A stretch of 64,000 nt of DNA from Deferribacteres bacterium (GCA_020633675.1 JACKDE010000001.1:992001-1056000); one strand, 5' to 3'; positions 8,214-17,475 are shown, counted from the first letter of the stretch. The notes: generated by a model from the sequence alone, not told the origin. Numbers and translations: made by a program.

Positions 8214-8950
8214 CAGCTCCACTCAAAAGTTCCTTCCGAACAATCGGCATGCTCGGCGGCATGGGCCCGGCTGCGACAGCGCTCACTTTTGAATACATCA
8301 TAAGACAGACCCGCGCTTCGAAAGACGATGAGCATATCCCCATGCTGATTTACAATCTGCCACAAATCCCGGATCGTACAGCCGCCATTCTTGGCGAGGG
8401 CCCCTCACCAGTGCCAGCGATTTCGCACGGATTACAAATTTTGCAACGTGGGATGGTTGATTTTGTGATCATTCCCTGCAACACAGCATTCTATTTTTAT
8501 CCCCAATTTGTTGCCAGTACAAAGGTCCCGATCGTTCACATCGCAATGCCAATTGTTCGCGAATTGCAAAAATCGGCAGAAGGAAACAGAAAAATCGGTG
8601 TTCTGAGTACAACTGGCACGCAACGCTCAAACGTCTATTCGGATTTGTTAGCACATTTCGGATTTAAGCCGCTCCTGTCCGCAGAAAACAGGCAGGCTGA
8701 TGTGATGGAGGCAATCCGGGCAATCAAAGCCGGCAGAATAGACGTTGTTGAATCGATTCTGTACGCGACGGAAGATCTCGTGAAAAGTGGCGCAGATACG
8801 GTAATTTTGGCTTGCACAGAGCTGTCGCTGCTGTACGATTCACTCGTACCAAGGCTGCCGGTTTTGGACAGTACACGCTGTTTGGCCAACGCTGCGATTG
8901 CTGTGGCCTCCAAGCAGCGCGACATTAGCGACTTCGTATTGCAGATTTAA
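8210..8950 (+). CDS. aspartate/glutamate racemase family protein
   Basis: A 246-residue PLP-independent amino-acid racemase. TIGMLGGMGPAATALTFEYII at the N-terminus is the family signature, and the two catalytic Cys lie in IIPCNTAFYF (about residue 88) and VILACTELSLL (about residue 204). Such enzymes interconvert L- and D-aspartate or a related amino acid; D-Asp could serve cell-wall cross-bridges. It overlaps the biotin carrier by four bases, so the two are probably co-translated, although no metabolic link is obvious. Confidence 0.9.
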   Translation: MTAPLKSSFRTIGMLGGMGPAATALTFEYIIRQTRASKDDEHIPMLIYNLPQIPDRTAAILGEGPSPVPAISHGLQILQRGMVDFVIIPCNTAFYFYPQFVASTKVPIVHIAMPIVRELQKSAEGNRKIGVLSTTGTQRSNVYSDLLAHFGFKPLLSAENRQADVMEAIRAIKAGRIDVVESILYATEDLVKSGADTVILACTELSLLYDSLVPRLPVLDSTRCLANAAIAVASKQRDISDFVLQI

Positions 8951-9038
8951 AATGCCTCGACTCTTACCGTGAGATGTTTTGCTCTATTGGCAGCTTCGAA
9001 AAGCTTGATTATCACCGAAGGAGTCCTTATATTTGCGA

Positions 9039-9160
9039 GTCTTCAGGGCATGGCGAAATTCCAGACCGGCGGTGATAGTCCGCGACCTCCTTGGTTTTTC
9101 TGGGGAGTTGAGCCTATGAAATTCAGGCACCGACGGTGAAAGTCCGGATGAAAGAAGACA
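9039..9160 (+). promoter_or_regulatory. FMN riboswitch (RFN element)
   Basis: The conserved RFN core is directly readable: GGCGAAATTCCAGACCGGCG followed by GTGATAGTCC near the 5' side, and CGACGGTGAAAGTCCGGATG then AAAGAAGAC near the 3' side. The closing P1 helix pairs GTCTTC (9039-9044) with GAAGAC (9154-9159). It lies upstream of ribD-ribE-ribBA-ribH, the standard target. FMN binding is expected to switch off the operon through the terminator at 9358-9386. Confidence 0.96.
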
Positions 9161-9357
9161 ATGCATAAAACAATACTGGCTTTCTAAGAAGCTATCTCGC
9201 AAATTGAATTGACACCGACTGGTTGAATGCGTAGAGGTGCCACTCGCAGGAGTCCTGTGCATGCAGTTACGCGCGCAATTCAATTATGATTTGCAGCGAA
9301 GTGTGTGCGTGAATTCTATCGTTTTATGCAGAAAAAAATTCAGAATACATCTGTTTA

Positions 9358-9386
9358 GCCCTGGAGATGATCTTCAGGGCTTTTTT
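9358..9386 (+). terminator. intrinsic terminator, FMN riboswitch expression platform
   Basis: Left arm GCCCTGGAGA (9358-9367), loop TGA, right arm TCTTCAGGGC (9371-9380) and a run of six T (9381-9386), giving a ten-pair stem with one G-U pair. The ribD ATG begins three bases after the T run, so the AGGG in the right arm is the only possible Shine-Dalgarno and would be masked when the hairpin forms. The right arm is an exact copy of 9040-9049 inside the riboswitch. Confidence 0.88.
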
Positions 9387-9389
9387 ATT

Positions 9390-10529
9390 ATGCACCACTT
9401 CAGCCAGCAAGAGATAAAGCGAATGCGTCATGCGCTGGATTTAGCCCGGAAAGGTGCGGGATACGTTTTGCCAAATCCGATGGTTGGCGCAGTAATCGTC
9501 AAGGAAGGCAAGACAATCGGAGCTGGATTTCATGAACGGTTTGGCGGTGCGCACGCTGAAGTCAATGCCCTGGCGCAGGCTGGCAACGCAGCAAAAGGAG
9601 CAACGCTATACGTTACGCTTGAGCCGTGCTCCCATTATGGCAAGACTCCGCCGTGCGTTGATGCGATTTTGGCAGCCCGGGTGGCCCGTGTGGTGGTTGC
9701 AATGCAGGATCCTAATCCGCAAGTTGCTGGCAATGGGATCGCCCGACTTCAAGAACAGGGTGTTCAGGTTGATGTCGGCCTGCTCACAGCTGAGGCCGTA
9801 GATTTGAACAAGCCGTTTATTAAATTTATTACAAAGCACCGGCCATTCGTCACGCTGAAAATTGCCCAGACGCTCGATGGCCGCATTGCCGATGCACATG
9901 GCGCATCCAGGTGGATCAGCTCTGTCGAAGCGCGTAAGCTAGTGCATCAGTGGCGTTTTGAAGCCGGAGCTGTGCTGGTCGGGATTGGTACGGTGCTACA
10001 GGACGATCCACGCCTCACGATCCGGCACGCTGATGGACCGCAACCGTTTCGTATTGTGCTGGATCGCAATTTGCGCATTCCGCTGACCAGCCAATTGCTG
10101 ACAGATGAGTTTGCCAAGAAAACGATATTGATCACCTCGGATGCCCGTTCAGATAGCCTAAAAATTGAGCAGATTGCAGCGAATGGAGCACGCTTGTTGC
10201 AATTGCCCTTGCAGAACGGCAGGTTCGAGTTGTCGCAGGTTTTGGCTGCGCTTGCTGAGTTGGGTATTGCGCATATTTTTATTGAAGGCGGGGCAGATAT
10301 TGCAAGCGCCTTTTTGCAAGCAAATTCTGTTGACAGGCTGTGTGTTTTTGTCGCCCCCAAAATATTTGGCGCAGGCAAGACCGCGTTCCAGATACCAGGC
10401 TATTCAGCAAAGTATCCCCTGCAATTGCGCAGTGCTTCGTGGTGCGCGATCGGCCCGGATATGCTGCTCGAAGCCGATGTTTTTGCTGGCGAGCAGGAAG
10501 AGTCGAGAAAAATTTCCAATAAGGATTGA
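9390..10529 (+). CDS. ribD: bifunctional diaminohydroxyphosphoribosylaminopyrimidine deaminase / reductase
   Basis: RibD carries out the deaminase and reductase steps of riboflavin synthesis. The N-terminal deaminase has the zinc motif HAEVNAL (about residue 52) and PCSHYGKTPPC (about residues 77-87); the C-terminal reductase starts at RPFVTLKIAQTLDGRIA, with WISSVEARKLVH and the NADPH-site segment IFIEGGADIASAFL. The start is the ATG at 9390, directly after the riboswitch terminator, giving 379 residues; an upstream in-frame extension would read through the terminator and is unlikely. The product is cytoplasmic and the first gene of the rib operon. Confidence 0.95.
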   Translation: MHHFSQQEIKRMRHALDLARKGAGYVLPNPMVGAVIVKEGKTIGAGFHERFGGAHAEVNALAQAGNAAKGATLYVTLEPCSHYGKTPPCVDAILAARVARVVVAMQDPNPQVAGNGIARLQEQGVQVDVGLLTAEAVDLNKPFIKFITKHRPFVTLKIAQTLDGRIADAHGASRWISSVEARKLVHQWRFEAGAVLVGIGTVLQDDPRLTIRHADGPQPFRIVLDRNLRIPLTSQLLTDEFAKKTILITSDARSDSLKIEQIAANGARLLQLPLQNGRFELSQVLAALAELGIAHIFIEGGADIASAFLQANSVDRLCVFVAPKIFGAGKTAFQIPGYSAKYPLQLRSASWCAIGPDMLLEADVFAGEQEESRKISNKD

Positions 10530-10533
10530 TGAG

Positions 10534-11175
10534 ATGTTTACCGGATTGGTCGAGGAAGTTGGCAACATCGCTGAAATTGGCATCAGCCGCGGTGCAAAGC
10601 GAATCACGGTACATGCCCAGCACGTTTTAGGTGATCTGAGAATCGATGATAGCATTGCAATGAATGGCGTCTGCCTGACGGTGATCCACAGAGATGCACG
10701 CGGTTTTGCCGTTGAAGCAGTAGATGAAACATTGCGCAAAACCACCATCGGCAGCTGGCAGATAGGCAAATCCATTAATCTCGAAAGAGCACTCACCGCC
10801 CAAAGCAGGTTGGGCGGCCATTTCGTGCAGGGGCATGTTGATGGTCTTGCAAAAGTAACCGACTGGAGCGAACAGGCCGGCGGCAGAATGCTGAGCGTGA
10901 GCATGCCTGCTGAGCTGGTGAATTATCTCATTCCGAAAGGTTCGATCACGCTCGATGGGGTTAGCCTGACAATTGCCGCGATCAAAAACAATCAAATACA
11001 GGTGGCGTTGATTCCGCATACACTTGAAGTCACAACACTCGGCGCATTGCGCATCGGCGATGCAATCAATGTTGAGGCGGATATGTTAGGAAAATACGTA
11101 CGTCAAATCCTGAGCCCATATATCGATCATCACAAAACGGTGATCTCACATGCGGACGTGAAGTTGGAGGACTAA
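10534..11175 (+). CDS. ribE: riboflavin synthase, alpha subunit
   Basis: Catalyses the final dismutation of two 6,7-dimethyl-8-ribityllumazine molecules to riboflavin. The start MFTGLVEEVG is the family hallmark. Two tandem lumazine-binding barrels are visible, each with a related segment: SIAMNGVCLTV in the first and SITLDGVSLTI in the second; GGHFVQGHVDG joins them. AAGGA at 10521-10525 is a well-placed ribosome site, which sets the ATG at 10534 and gives 213 residues. It begins four bases after the ribD stop and ends directly before the ribBA ATG. Confidence 0.96.
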   Translation: MFTGLVEEVGNIAEIGISRGAKRITVHAQHVLGDLRIDDSIAMNGVCLTVIHRDARGFAVEAVDETLRKTTIGSWQIGKSINLERALTAQSRLGGHFVQGHVDGLAKVTDWSEQAGGRMLSVSMPAELVNYLIPKGSITLDGVSLTIAAIKNNQIQVALIPHTLEVTTLGALRIGDAINVEADMLGKYVRQILSPYIDHHKTVISHADVKLED

Positions 11176-12426
11176 ATGCATACCGCAAAATTCAATACAA
11201 TTCCAGAAGCGCTGAACGATTTTCGCGAAGGTAAGATTTTAATTGTTGTTGATGATGAAGATCGCGAAAATGAAGGCGATTTTATTATGGCAGCTGAGAA
11301 AGTCACGCCGGAAGCTATCAACTTTATGGCAACTCATGGACGCGGTCTGATTTGCGTGCCAATGACTGGTGAGCGCCTGCAAAAACTCGATCTGCAAATG
11401 ATGGTGGCGCAAAATACGGCCTTACTCGGCACAAATTTTACTGTATCGGTCGATGCGAAAGAGGGGATCAGCACAGGCATTTCGGCTGCTGACCGCGCGC
11501 TTACAGTCAATTTGCTGGTCGATTCGGATGCCCAACCCGAAGATTTTGCACGGCCCGGGCATATTTTTCCGTTACGTGCCGAAAATGGTGGTGTGCTGGT
11601 GCGTGCTGGCCATACCGAGGCTGTAGTTGATTTGGCGCGTATCGCCGGCTTGCAGCACCATGCCGGCGTACTGTGCGAAATAATGGATGACGATGGAAGT
11701 ATGGCGCGTGTGCCAAAGCTAATGGATATCGCACAGAAGTTTGATCTGAAAATTATTACGATCGCCGATTTGATCGAATATCGCCGCAGCACCGAAAAAC
11801 TGGTGCAGCGCGCCGAAACAATCGATTTTCCGACCAGGTACGGTCATTTTAAAATGCATATGTACGAAAGCAACGTCGATTCCTGTGAGCATCTCGCGAT
11901 TGTTAAAGGGGATGTCACTACTAGCGATCCGGTGCTGGTGCGGGTTCATTCGCAATGCCTGACCGGCGATGTGCTCGGCTCGCTGCGCTGCGATTGTGGT
12001 GAACAATTGGCGCAAGCTCTGCGGCAAATCGAGCACGAGGGGCGCGGTGTGTTGCTTTACATGCGGCAGGAAGGACGCGGCATCGGGTTGGCCAATAAAA
12101 TTCGCGCCTATCGTTTGCAGGATGAAGGCAAAGACACTGTAGAAGCCAACGAAGCGCTCGGATTTAAGCCGGATCTGCGCCACTATGGCGTCGGCGCGCA
12201 AATTTTGTATGATTTGGGTGTGCGGCAAATTCGTTTGCTGACCAATAATCCCAAAAAGGTGATCGGTCTCGACGGCTATGGACTGGAAATCTGTGAGCGC
12301 GTGGCTCTGGAAGTGCCTTGCAATATTTACAACAGTCGCTATCTGGAAACCAAGCGCGATAAGCTCGGCCACCTGATTTTAACCAATGGCAGGCAGAGAC
12401 CAGCGCTGGAGAAAGCAGATGTATAA
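11176..12426 (+). CDS. ribBA: bifunctional 3,4-dihydroxy-2-butanone-4-phosphate synthase / GTP cyclohydrolase II
   Basis: A fusion that supplies both riboflavin precursors. The N-terminal DHBP synthase (residues 1-205) shows DDEDRENEGDFIMAAE and HTEAVVDLARIAGL; the C-terminal GTP cyclohydrolase II has the zinc cysteines in HSQCLTGDVLGSLRCDCGEQ and the catalytic stretch LYMRQEGRGIGLANKI. Length 416 is typical and both active sites appear complete. The ATG abuts the ribE stop codon, with TTGGAGG about nine bases upstream. Confidence 0.97.
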   Translation: MHTAKFNTIPEALNDFREGKILIVVDDEDRENEGDFIMAAEKVTPEAINFMATHGRGLICVPMTGERLQKLDLQMMVAQNTALLGTNFTVSVDAKEGISTGISAADRALTVNLLVDSDAQPEDFARPGHIFPLRAENGGVLVRAGHTEAVVDLARIAGLQHHAGVLCEIMDDDGSMARVPKLMDIAQKFDLKIITIADLIEYRRSTEKLVQRAETIDFPTRYGHFKMHMYESNVDSCEHLAIVKGDVTTSDPVLVRVHSQCLTGDVLGSLRCDCGEQLAQALRQIEHEGRGVLLYMRQEGRGIGLANKIRAYRLQDEGKDTVEANEALGFKPDLRHYGVGAQILYDLGVRQIRLLTNNPKKVIGLDGYGLEICERVALEVPCNIYNSRYLETKRDKLGHLILTNGRQRPALEKADV

Positions 12427-12492
12427 TCGGCTTGAATTGTGCGCTAAGGCCAGATTGAATGATGCTTGCTCACTATTTTAAAAGGAAAAAAG

Positions 12493-12966
12493 ATGCCACA
12501 AAATATCGAAGGAAAATTGGATGCGAGCGGGCGAAAATACGCCATTGTGCTCGGCCGCTTCAATAGTTTTGTTTCCGAACAGCTTTTACAGGGAGCAATC
12601 GATTGCCTGCGTCGCCACGGCGCCAGTGACGATGACATCGCAATAGCGCGTGTGCCGGGTTCGTTTGAAATTCCGGTTGCAGCTTCGCGTCTGTTGCAAA
12701 AAAACAAGTGGGATGCCGTAATTGGGTTGGGCGTGCTTATCCGTGGGGCCACGCCACATTTTGATTATATTGCCAGTGAAGTAACGAAGGGTTTGGGCCA
12801 GCTCGCTTTGCAGCACAGCACCCCAGTGACCTACGGCATTATTACTGCGGATACCATTGAGCAGGCTGTAGAGCGCGCAGGCACCAAGGCGGGGAACAAA
12901 GGTTGGGATGCGGCGTTGGCTGCTATCGAAATGGTAAACCTTTTTCAGGAGATCGAGGGGCGGTAA
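12493..12966 (+). CDS. ribH: 6,7-dimethyl-8-ribityllumazine synthase
   Basis: Lumazine synthase condenses the two precursors made by RibBA and RibD into the substrate of RibE, usually as an icosahedral or pentameric assembly. Motifs: YAIVLGRFNSFVSEQLLQGA, RVPGSFEIPVAASRL, GVLIRGATPHFDYIASEV with the catalytic His, and PVTYGIITADTIEQAVERAG. AAAGGA at 12481-12486 fixes the ATG at 12493 (157 residues); an upstream in-frame start would add nine residues without a ribosome site. The stop codon shares one base with the start of the exported propeller gene. Confidence 0.96.
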   Translation: MPQNIEGKLDASGRKYAIVLGRFNSFVSEQLLQGAIDCLRRHGASDDDIAIARVPGSFEIPVAASRLLQKNKWDAVIGLGVLIRGATPHFDYIASEVTKGLGQLALQHSTPVTYGIITADTIEQAVERAGTKAGNKGWDAALAAIEMVNLFQEIEGR

Positions 12967-15245
12967 TGCGGGAAACAGTTACAACCATAAAAAGCCAATT
13001 CAATGTGAATCTTGCCGAAAAAAAACGAGTTTGTACAGCAAGCAGGCTGGCAGGCTTATTTTTTCTGGTTGCATTTTTTACACAAATTTTAACAATATCG
13101 GCCATAGCACAGCTCCGCGATTGGCGCACCTTTACCAATACGCGTGCGGTAAACCAGATCATTGCACATGATGACCTGCTGTTTGCTGCAACGACAGGCG
13201 GATTGTTGGTGTTTGACCACCAAACAGGCTCATTCGAAACGTTGACGAATGCAGATGGCCTGGGCGGAAATAACATCACGGCTGTCACGGCAGATCGCAA
13301 TGGCACGATATGGGCTGCGCTTAGCGATGGCAAGGTGAATTTGTTCGAACCCGAAACCGGCGAAATCGAATTGCTGGTTTTTGATCAACAGCGCAGCTTT
13401 ACGATCAATGACTTTTATGCAGTTGGCGATACCATGTATATTGCCTTTGATTTTGGCGTTGGCGAATACAGGCTTGACCGCAACGAATTGAAGGAGATTT
13501 ACCAGCAGCTTGGCCTCGGATTCAGCCCCGGTGTCGCGGCGACAGCACTCTTGTTGCATAACCAAGCGTTGTATGTCGGTACCGCACAAGGATTGGCAAC
13601 CGCGAGCATGAGTATTCCCAACCTGAAGGCGCCGCAAAGTTGGACCAATCTGACCAGCAGCGATGGCTTGCCGACCGGTGAAGTCACCGGCCTGACGGTC
13701 CTGGATGGCAAAGTTGTGGTCGCAACCACGACGGGCATTGCTATACAGGAAAACGATGACTGGACGGTTGTTTCAAACAATCTGCCGGATCAAACCATAA
13801 AGGCTTTGGCTGTTTCCGGCACAACGCTTTTCGCTGCCACACCTTTTGCCGTTTTTCAAAGCGATGATCTGGTCAACTGGAACCGTTTGGATGGTTTCCC
13901 TGGTGAGCCGAACGATTTGGTTGTCACGGATGGCCGGGTGTGGGGCGCTTCAAAAAACAGCGGTCTTGCTGAATACGAGGCTGAGCAAAATAGCTGGATT
14001 GTGCACGAACCCAACAGCCCGAAAACCGCCAGCTTCAGCAGCCTGGCTGTCGATCAAAATGGAACCCTGTGGGCGACTTCGCCAATTGATGGTTTTCTGT
14101 CATTTGATGGCGAAATCTGGCAAAATTATGATGAGTTGGGTAGCACAGCGCGCGGCGATTACCGCAGCGTTGTAATCGATGATTCCGGCCGCGTTTGGCT
14201 TGGTGTATGGGGCAGGGGTGTACAAGTCCTGCAACCAGGCGGCGGTACGCTTCAGATCGCTGGCTACGATACAACCGGCGGATTGCTGGCGGGTATTCCC
14301 AATGATCTCGGCTATGTGGTGGTCAACGAAGTCACCAAAGACCGTCATGGTAATATTTGGCTGTCGAATCTTGGCGCGGCAACCAATCGCAAGCTGGTTG
14401 CGGTAACGCCGGAGGGAGAGTGGGTTTATTTTACACCGCCAAATGCATCCCGAATTGAAATCAATCGCATTATTGTCGATCAATTTGACCAAATCTGGTA
14501 TGGTATGTCCAATGATGGCGTAGAAGTGATCGACTATCGCCGCACGCTGTTCGATCCGACCGATGATGTTCTGACATTTGGCAACACGGTCAGTGCGCAG
14601 CTCGCGTCGAATCGCATCACTGGCCTGGCTGAAGATGCCGACGGCACGATTTGGATCGGCACCAACGATGGCTTGTTCTTTTGGTTCGCCAATCAGATTT
14701 CGCGGCAATTTCGTCTCATCAGCAATGATGTAACGGTGGTGCGTATCGATCCATCCAACAATAAGTGGATTGGCACAAGCAGCGGCATCACCATTATTTC
14801 ATCCGACAATGCCAGCCTGAGTTATTACACTACAGAAAACAGCCCTTTGGTTAGCAACATCATTACTGATTTTGCCTTCAATCCCGAAACTGGCGAAGCG
14901 TATATTGCGACCACAAATGGCTTGTCGGTCGTGGCAACGCCTTTTACGACCCTGCGGCAAGATTTTTCTCAGCTCTCCGGCTACCCGAATCCTCTGATTC
15001 TCGACGGTGGTGATGCACAGTTTACCATCACCAACCTGGTTCGACAGTCCAGCGTCAGCATTTTTACAGAAGATGGCCGGTTGGTCAAGGCTTTTCCGCC
15101 TGGCAGCATTTCCGGTGCGCAAGCCACCTGGGATGGCCGCAACGAGAATGGTGATTTCGTGCCGAGTGGTATTTATTTATTTGTTGCGCAAAACAGCGAC
15201 GGCAGCGCCAGCGCAGCAGGCAAAGTCGCGGTCGTGCGACGGTAG
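12966..15245 (+). CDS. exported two-component-regulator-type beta-propeller protein with C-terminal FlgD/T9SS-like sorting domain
   Basis: A 759-residue exported protein. A signal region (residues about 20-48, LAGLFFLVAFFTQILTISAIAQ) leads into repeats with the two-component regulator propeller motif, such as ITAVTADRNGTIWAALSDGK, SSLAVDQNGTLWATSPIDG and ITGLAEDADGTIWIGTNDG. The last 80 residues (YPNPLIL..., VSIFTEDGRLVKAF, WDGRNENGDFVPSGIYLFVA) match the FlgD-Ig/type IX sorting module. The start shares its A with the ribH stop (TAATG), so it is translationally coupled to the rib operon. Similar proteins lie in the PorZ family, but identity with PorZ is not established. Confidence 0.85.
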   Translation: MRETVTTIKSQFNVNLAEKKRVCTASRLAGLFFLVAFFTQILTISAIAQLRDWRTFTNTRAVNQIIAHDDLLFAATTGGLLVFDHQTGSFETLTNADGLGGNNITAVTADRNGTIWAALSDGKVNLFEPETGEIELLVFDQQRSFTINDFYAVGDTMYIAFDFGVGEYRLDRNELKEIYQQLGLGFSPGVAATALLLHNQALYVGTAQGLATASMSIPNLKAPQSWTNLTSSDGLPTGEVTGLTVLDGKVVVATTTGIAIQENDDWTVVSNNLPDQTIKALAVSGTTLFAATPFAVFQSDDLVNWNRLDGFPGEPNDLVVTDGRVWGASKNSGLAEYEAEQNSWIVHEPNSPKTASFSSLAVDQNGTLWATSPIDGFLSFDGEIWQNYDELGSTARGDYRSVVIDDSGRVWLGVWGRGVQVLQPGGGTLQIAGYDTTGGLLAGIPNDLGYVVVNEVTKDRHGNIWLSNLGAATNRKLVAVTPEGEWVYFTPPNASRIEINRIIVDQFDQIWYGMSNDGVEVIDYRRTLFDPTDDVLTFGNTVSAQLASNRITGLAEDADGTIWIGTNDGLFFWFANQISRQFRLISNDVTVVRIDPSNNKWIGTSSGITIISSDNASLSYYTTENSPLVSNIITDFAFNPETGEAYIATTNGLSVVATPFTTLRQDFSQLSGYPNPLILDGGDAQFTITNLVRQSSVSIFTEDGRLVKAFPPGSISGAQATWDGRNENGDFVPSGIYLFVAQNSDGSASAAGKVAVVRR

Positions 15246-15331
15246 CGCTGCACGGACTTGCCATGCTGATTCAGGGGGGATGAAATACCACCAAAGGTTT
15301 TATCCTGCCAGCATAACTCATCTCGATATTC

Positions 15332-15359
15332 TTGCAAAGAAGCCAATTTTTGCTATATT
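15332..15359 (+). promoter_or_regulatory. sigma-70-like promoter of recN
   Basis: TTGCAA (15332-15337), 16-base spacer, TATATT (15354-15359). The expected start point falls at about 15366-15367, which is the recN ATG itself. Identified by eye only. Confidence 0.55.
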
Positions 15360-15366
15360 AGCCGCC

Positions 15367-17082
15367 ATGCTCAAATCTGTCCATATCAAAAACTACGTAT
15401 TAGTCGATCAGCAGTCGATCGATTTCGAAAGCGGGCTCAATATCATCACCGGTGAAACTGGCGCTGGCAAGTCCATTCTGATCGGTGCACTGGCGACGCT
15501 ACTGGGCGAACGCACTTCGGTTTCTGTGCTGCGAGAAGATGATGCCAAAGCGTTTATCGAAGGCCATTTTGATTGCAGCGACCTGCCGGCTTTGCAGCGC
15601 TACCTGCGCGAGAATGAGCTGGATTCGGCTGACAGCGAGCTGATTCTGCGTCGCGAAGTGCTGGCCAGCGGCCGAAGCCGTGCTTTTGTCAACGACACCC
15701 CTGTAACGCTCGAGCAAATTGAGCACATTGCGGATCTGCTGGTCGATTTGCATGGCCAGCACGAGCATCAGTCGCTGCTGAAAGTGCCCGAGCACATCCA
15801 TTACCTTGATGCATTCGGTGGATTGATAGAGCAACGCGACCGCGTAATCGCCGATTTTGACCAGGCGGAGAAATACCGTCTGCAATTGGAAAATTTGCGA
15901 CAAAGGCAAAGTTCCCTCGCTGAAAAAAAAGAATACCTTGCTTTTCAGTTAGATGAATTGCGCAAAGTAGATCCGCAGGCAGGGGAAGAAGAAGAGCTTG
16001 AGGCTGAAGAAAAACGCTTGGCACACAGCAGCGAACTGCGCGATGCTTGCGACAATCTCATCCAATCGCTTTACGAAATGGATGGCTCAGCCATTGAACT
16101 GCTTGGCAAAGCTTTGCGCATTTTTGAAAGCATCGATGCCTATGACTCGGTGTTTTCCGACTTGGCAAAAGAGATCAGCTCTGCAATGATTTCTGTAGAA
16201 GAAGTCGCAAAAACGCTTCAAAGCTATGCCGACCGAATCGAAGTCAGTCCTCAGCGCCTGGAAGAAGCCCGAAGCCGTCTGGCAACCTTTTTACAATTGA
16301 AGAAAAAATTTCTGACCACCTTTGATGGAGTGTTGTCCAAACGGGATGAATTACAGCAAGAGCTCGAGCAAATCGATACCTTTGACCACCAGATTGCCGA
16401 AGCGGAGAAGATGTGGCAATCTGCTGTTTCCCGCTATACGCTTTCTGCAGCCGAACTGTCACGCGTTCGCAGCGAAGCTGCTGAGAAATTGCAAAATGCC
16501 GTTCCTGAAATTTTAGCGGACATTGGCATGCCCGGTTGCCAGTTTCAAGTGCTGGTTGCGCAAGTTTCAGCGGAAAAGGGTTGGTGCACATTGAATGGTC
16601 AAACCGTACAAGCGTTTCGCGATGGTATCGATCAGGTCGAATTTTACATTTCCGCCAACCCTGGCCAACCGGTGCGCCCGTTGGCAAAAATTGTATCGGG
16701 CGGTGAAGTCTCGCGTGTGATGCTGGCGCTGAAAAGCCTGATTGCAAATGCTGACCGCATCCCGGTTTTGATTTTCGACGAAATTGATATTGGCATTTCG
16801 GGTAGGGTGGCACAATCTGTTGGTCAAAAATTGCGCGCCCTGGCCAATTCTCACCAGGTGATCGTCATTACCCATCTGCCTCAGATCGCTGGTGCCGGTC
16901 ATTGCCATTTTCTGGTCGAAAAGAAACAGGCGGATGGCAAGACAACCTCATCGATTCGAAAGTTGCCTCAAACTGAGCGCGAAACTGCCATCGCGCAGTT
17001 GCTTGCCGGACATGAAATAACCGAATCTCACCTTGCCAGCGCACGCGAGTTGCTCAAACTCAGCGCTGACACATCCCACTAA
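15367..17082 (+). CDS. recN: DNA repair protein RecN (SMC-like ATPase)
   Basis: RecN is an SMC-family ATPase that acts in recombinational double-strand break repair. Walker A GETGAGKS is at residues 29-36, the ABC signature is in IVSGGEVSRVMLALKSL, and Walker B is PVLIFDEIDIGISG, followed by the His-loop VIVITHLPQIAGAGH. The middle 200 residues are helical coiled-coil rich. Length 571 is normal. The start is placed at the ATG before MLKSVHIKNYVLVDQ, the usual N-terminus. There is no Shine-Dalgarno, and a promoter -10 ends only seven bases upstream, pointing to a leaderless transcript. Confidence 0.95.
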   Translation: MLKSVHIKNYVLVDQQSIDFESGLNIITGETGAGKSILIGALATLLGERTSVSVLREDDAKAFIEGHFDCSDLPALQRYLRENELDSADSELILRREVLASGRSRAFVNDTPVTLEQIEHIADLLVDLHGQHEHQSLLKVPEHIHYLDAFGGLIEQRDRVIADFDQAEKYRLQLENLRQRQSSLAEKKEYLAFQLDELRKVDPQAGEEEELEAEEKRLAHSSELRDACDNLIQSLYEMDGSAIELLGKALRIFESIDAYDSVFSDLAKEISSAMISVEEVAKTLQSYADRIEVSPQRLEEARSRLATFLQLKKKFLTTFDGVLSKRDELQQELEQIDTFDHQIAEAEKMWQSAVSRYTLSAAELSRVRSEAAEKLQNAVPEILADIGMPGCQFQVLVAQVSAEKGWCTLNGQTVQAFRDGIDQVEFYISANPGQPVRPLAKIVSGGEVSRVMLALKSLIANADRIPVLIFDEIDIGISGRVAQSVGQKLRALANSHQVIVITHLPQIAGAGHCHFLVEKKQADGKTTSSIRKLPQTERETAIAQLLAGHEITESHLASARELLKLSADTSH

Positions 17083-17475
17083 AAAGCTGCCGATTGCCTT
17101 GCCTCTGATTGTCTTGGTCTAATGCGATTCCGTTATTGAGAATTACACAAATGTAACCTAAGTTATTATTTGTTGATGATGTTAAGCTGAAACTCCTTTG
17201 GCCCGTATTTTGCAAAAATTAATGACGAACGAACTGAAATCTCAAACCAGCCATTTGTCGAGCAGGATACAGGATGGCAAATCCGGCCGCACATATTCAT
17301 ATTGAGCTCTAAGAAATGTGCCAGATGACTGGTGGCAATGTTGTGTTTTTATACTTTTATTTTCCTGCATTTGCCGCCAATGGTTGCTATTACTTACAGA
17401 AGATAGACCAGGCAACTGGATCAAGGAAGAAAGTCTAATTCACAACAAGGACGTGCTAACTCCAAGGAGCAAATC
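17083..17475. other. 393-base intergenic region
   Basis: Lies between recN and the YbgF-like gene. No convincing coding frame, RNA gene or terminator is visible. It is A/T-rich around 17140-17225 and probably contains the promoter of the downstream gene, but no well-spaced hexamer pair could be picked by eye. AAGGAG at 17464-17469 is the ribosome site of the following gene. Confidence 0.5.

Noticed and set aside
9237..9389. Upstream extension of ribD to an earlier in-frame start
   Set aside because: It would run through the riboswitch platform and terminator and adds no conserved residues; the ATG at 9390 begins the family's normal N-terminus.
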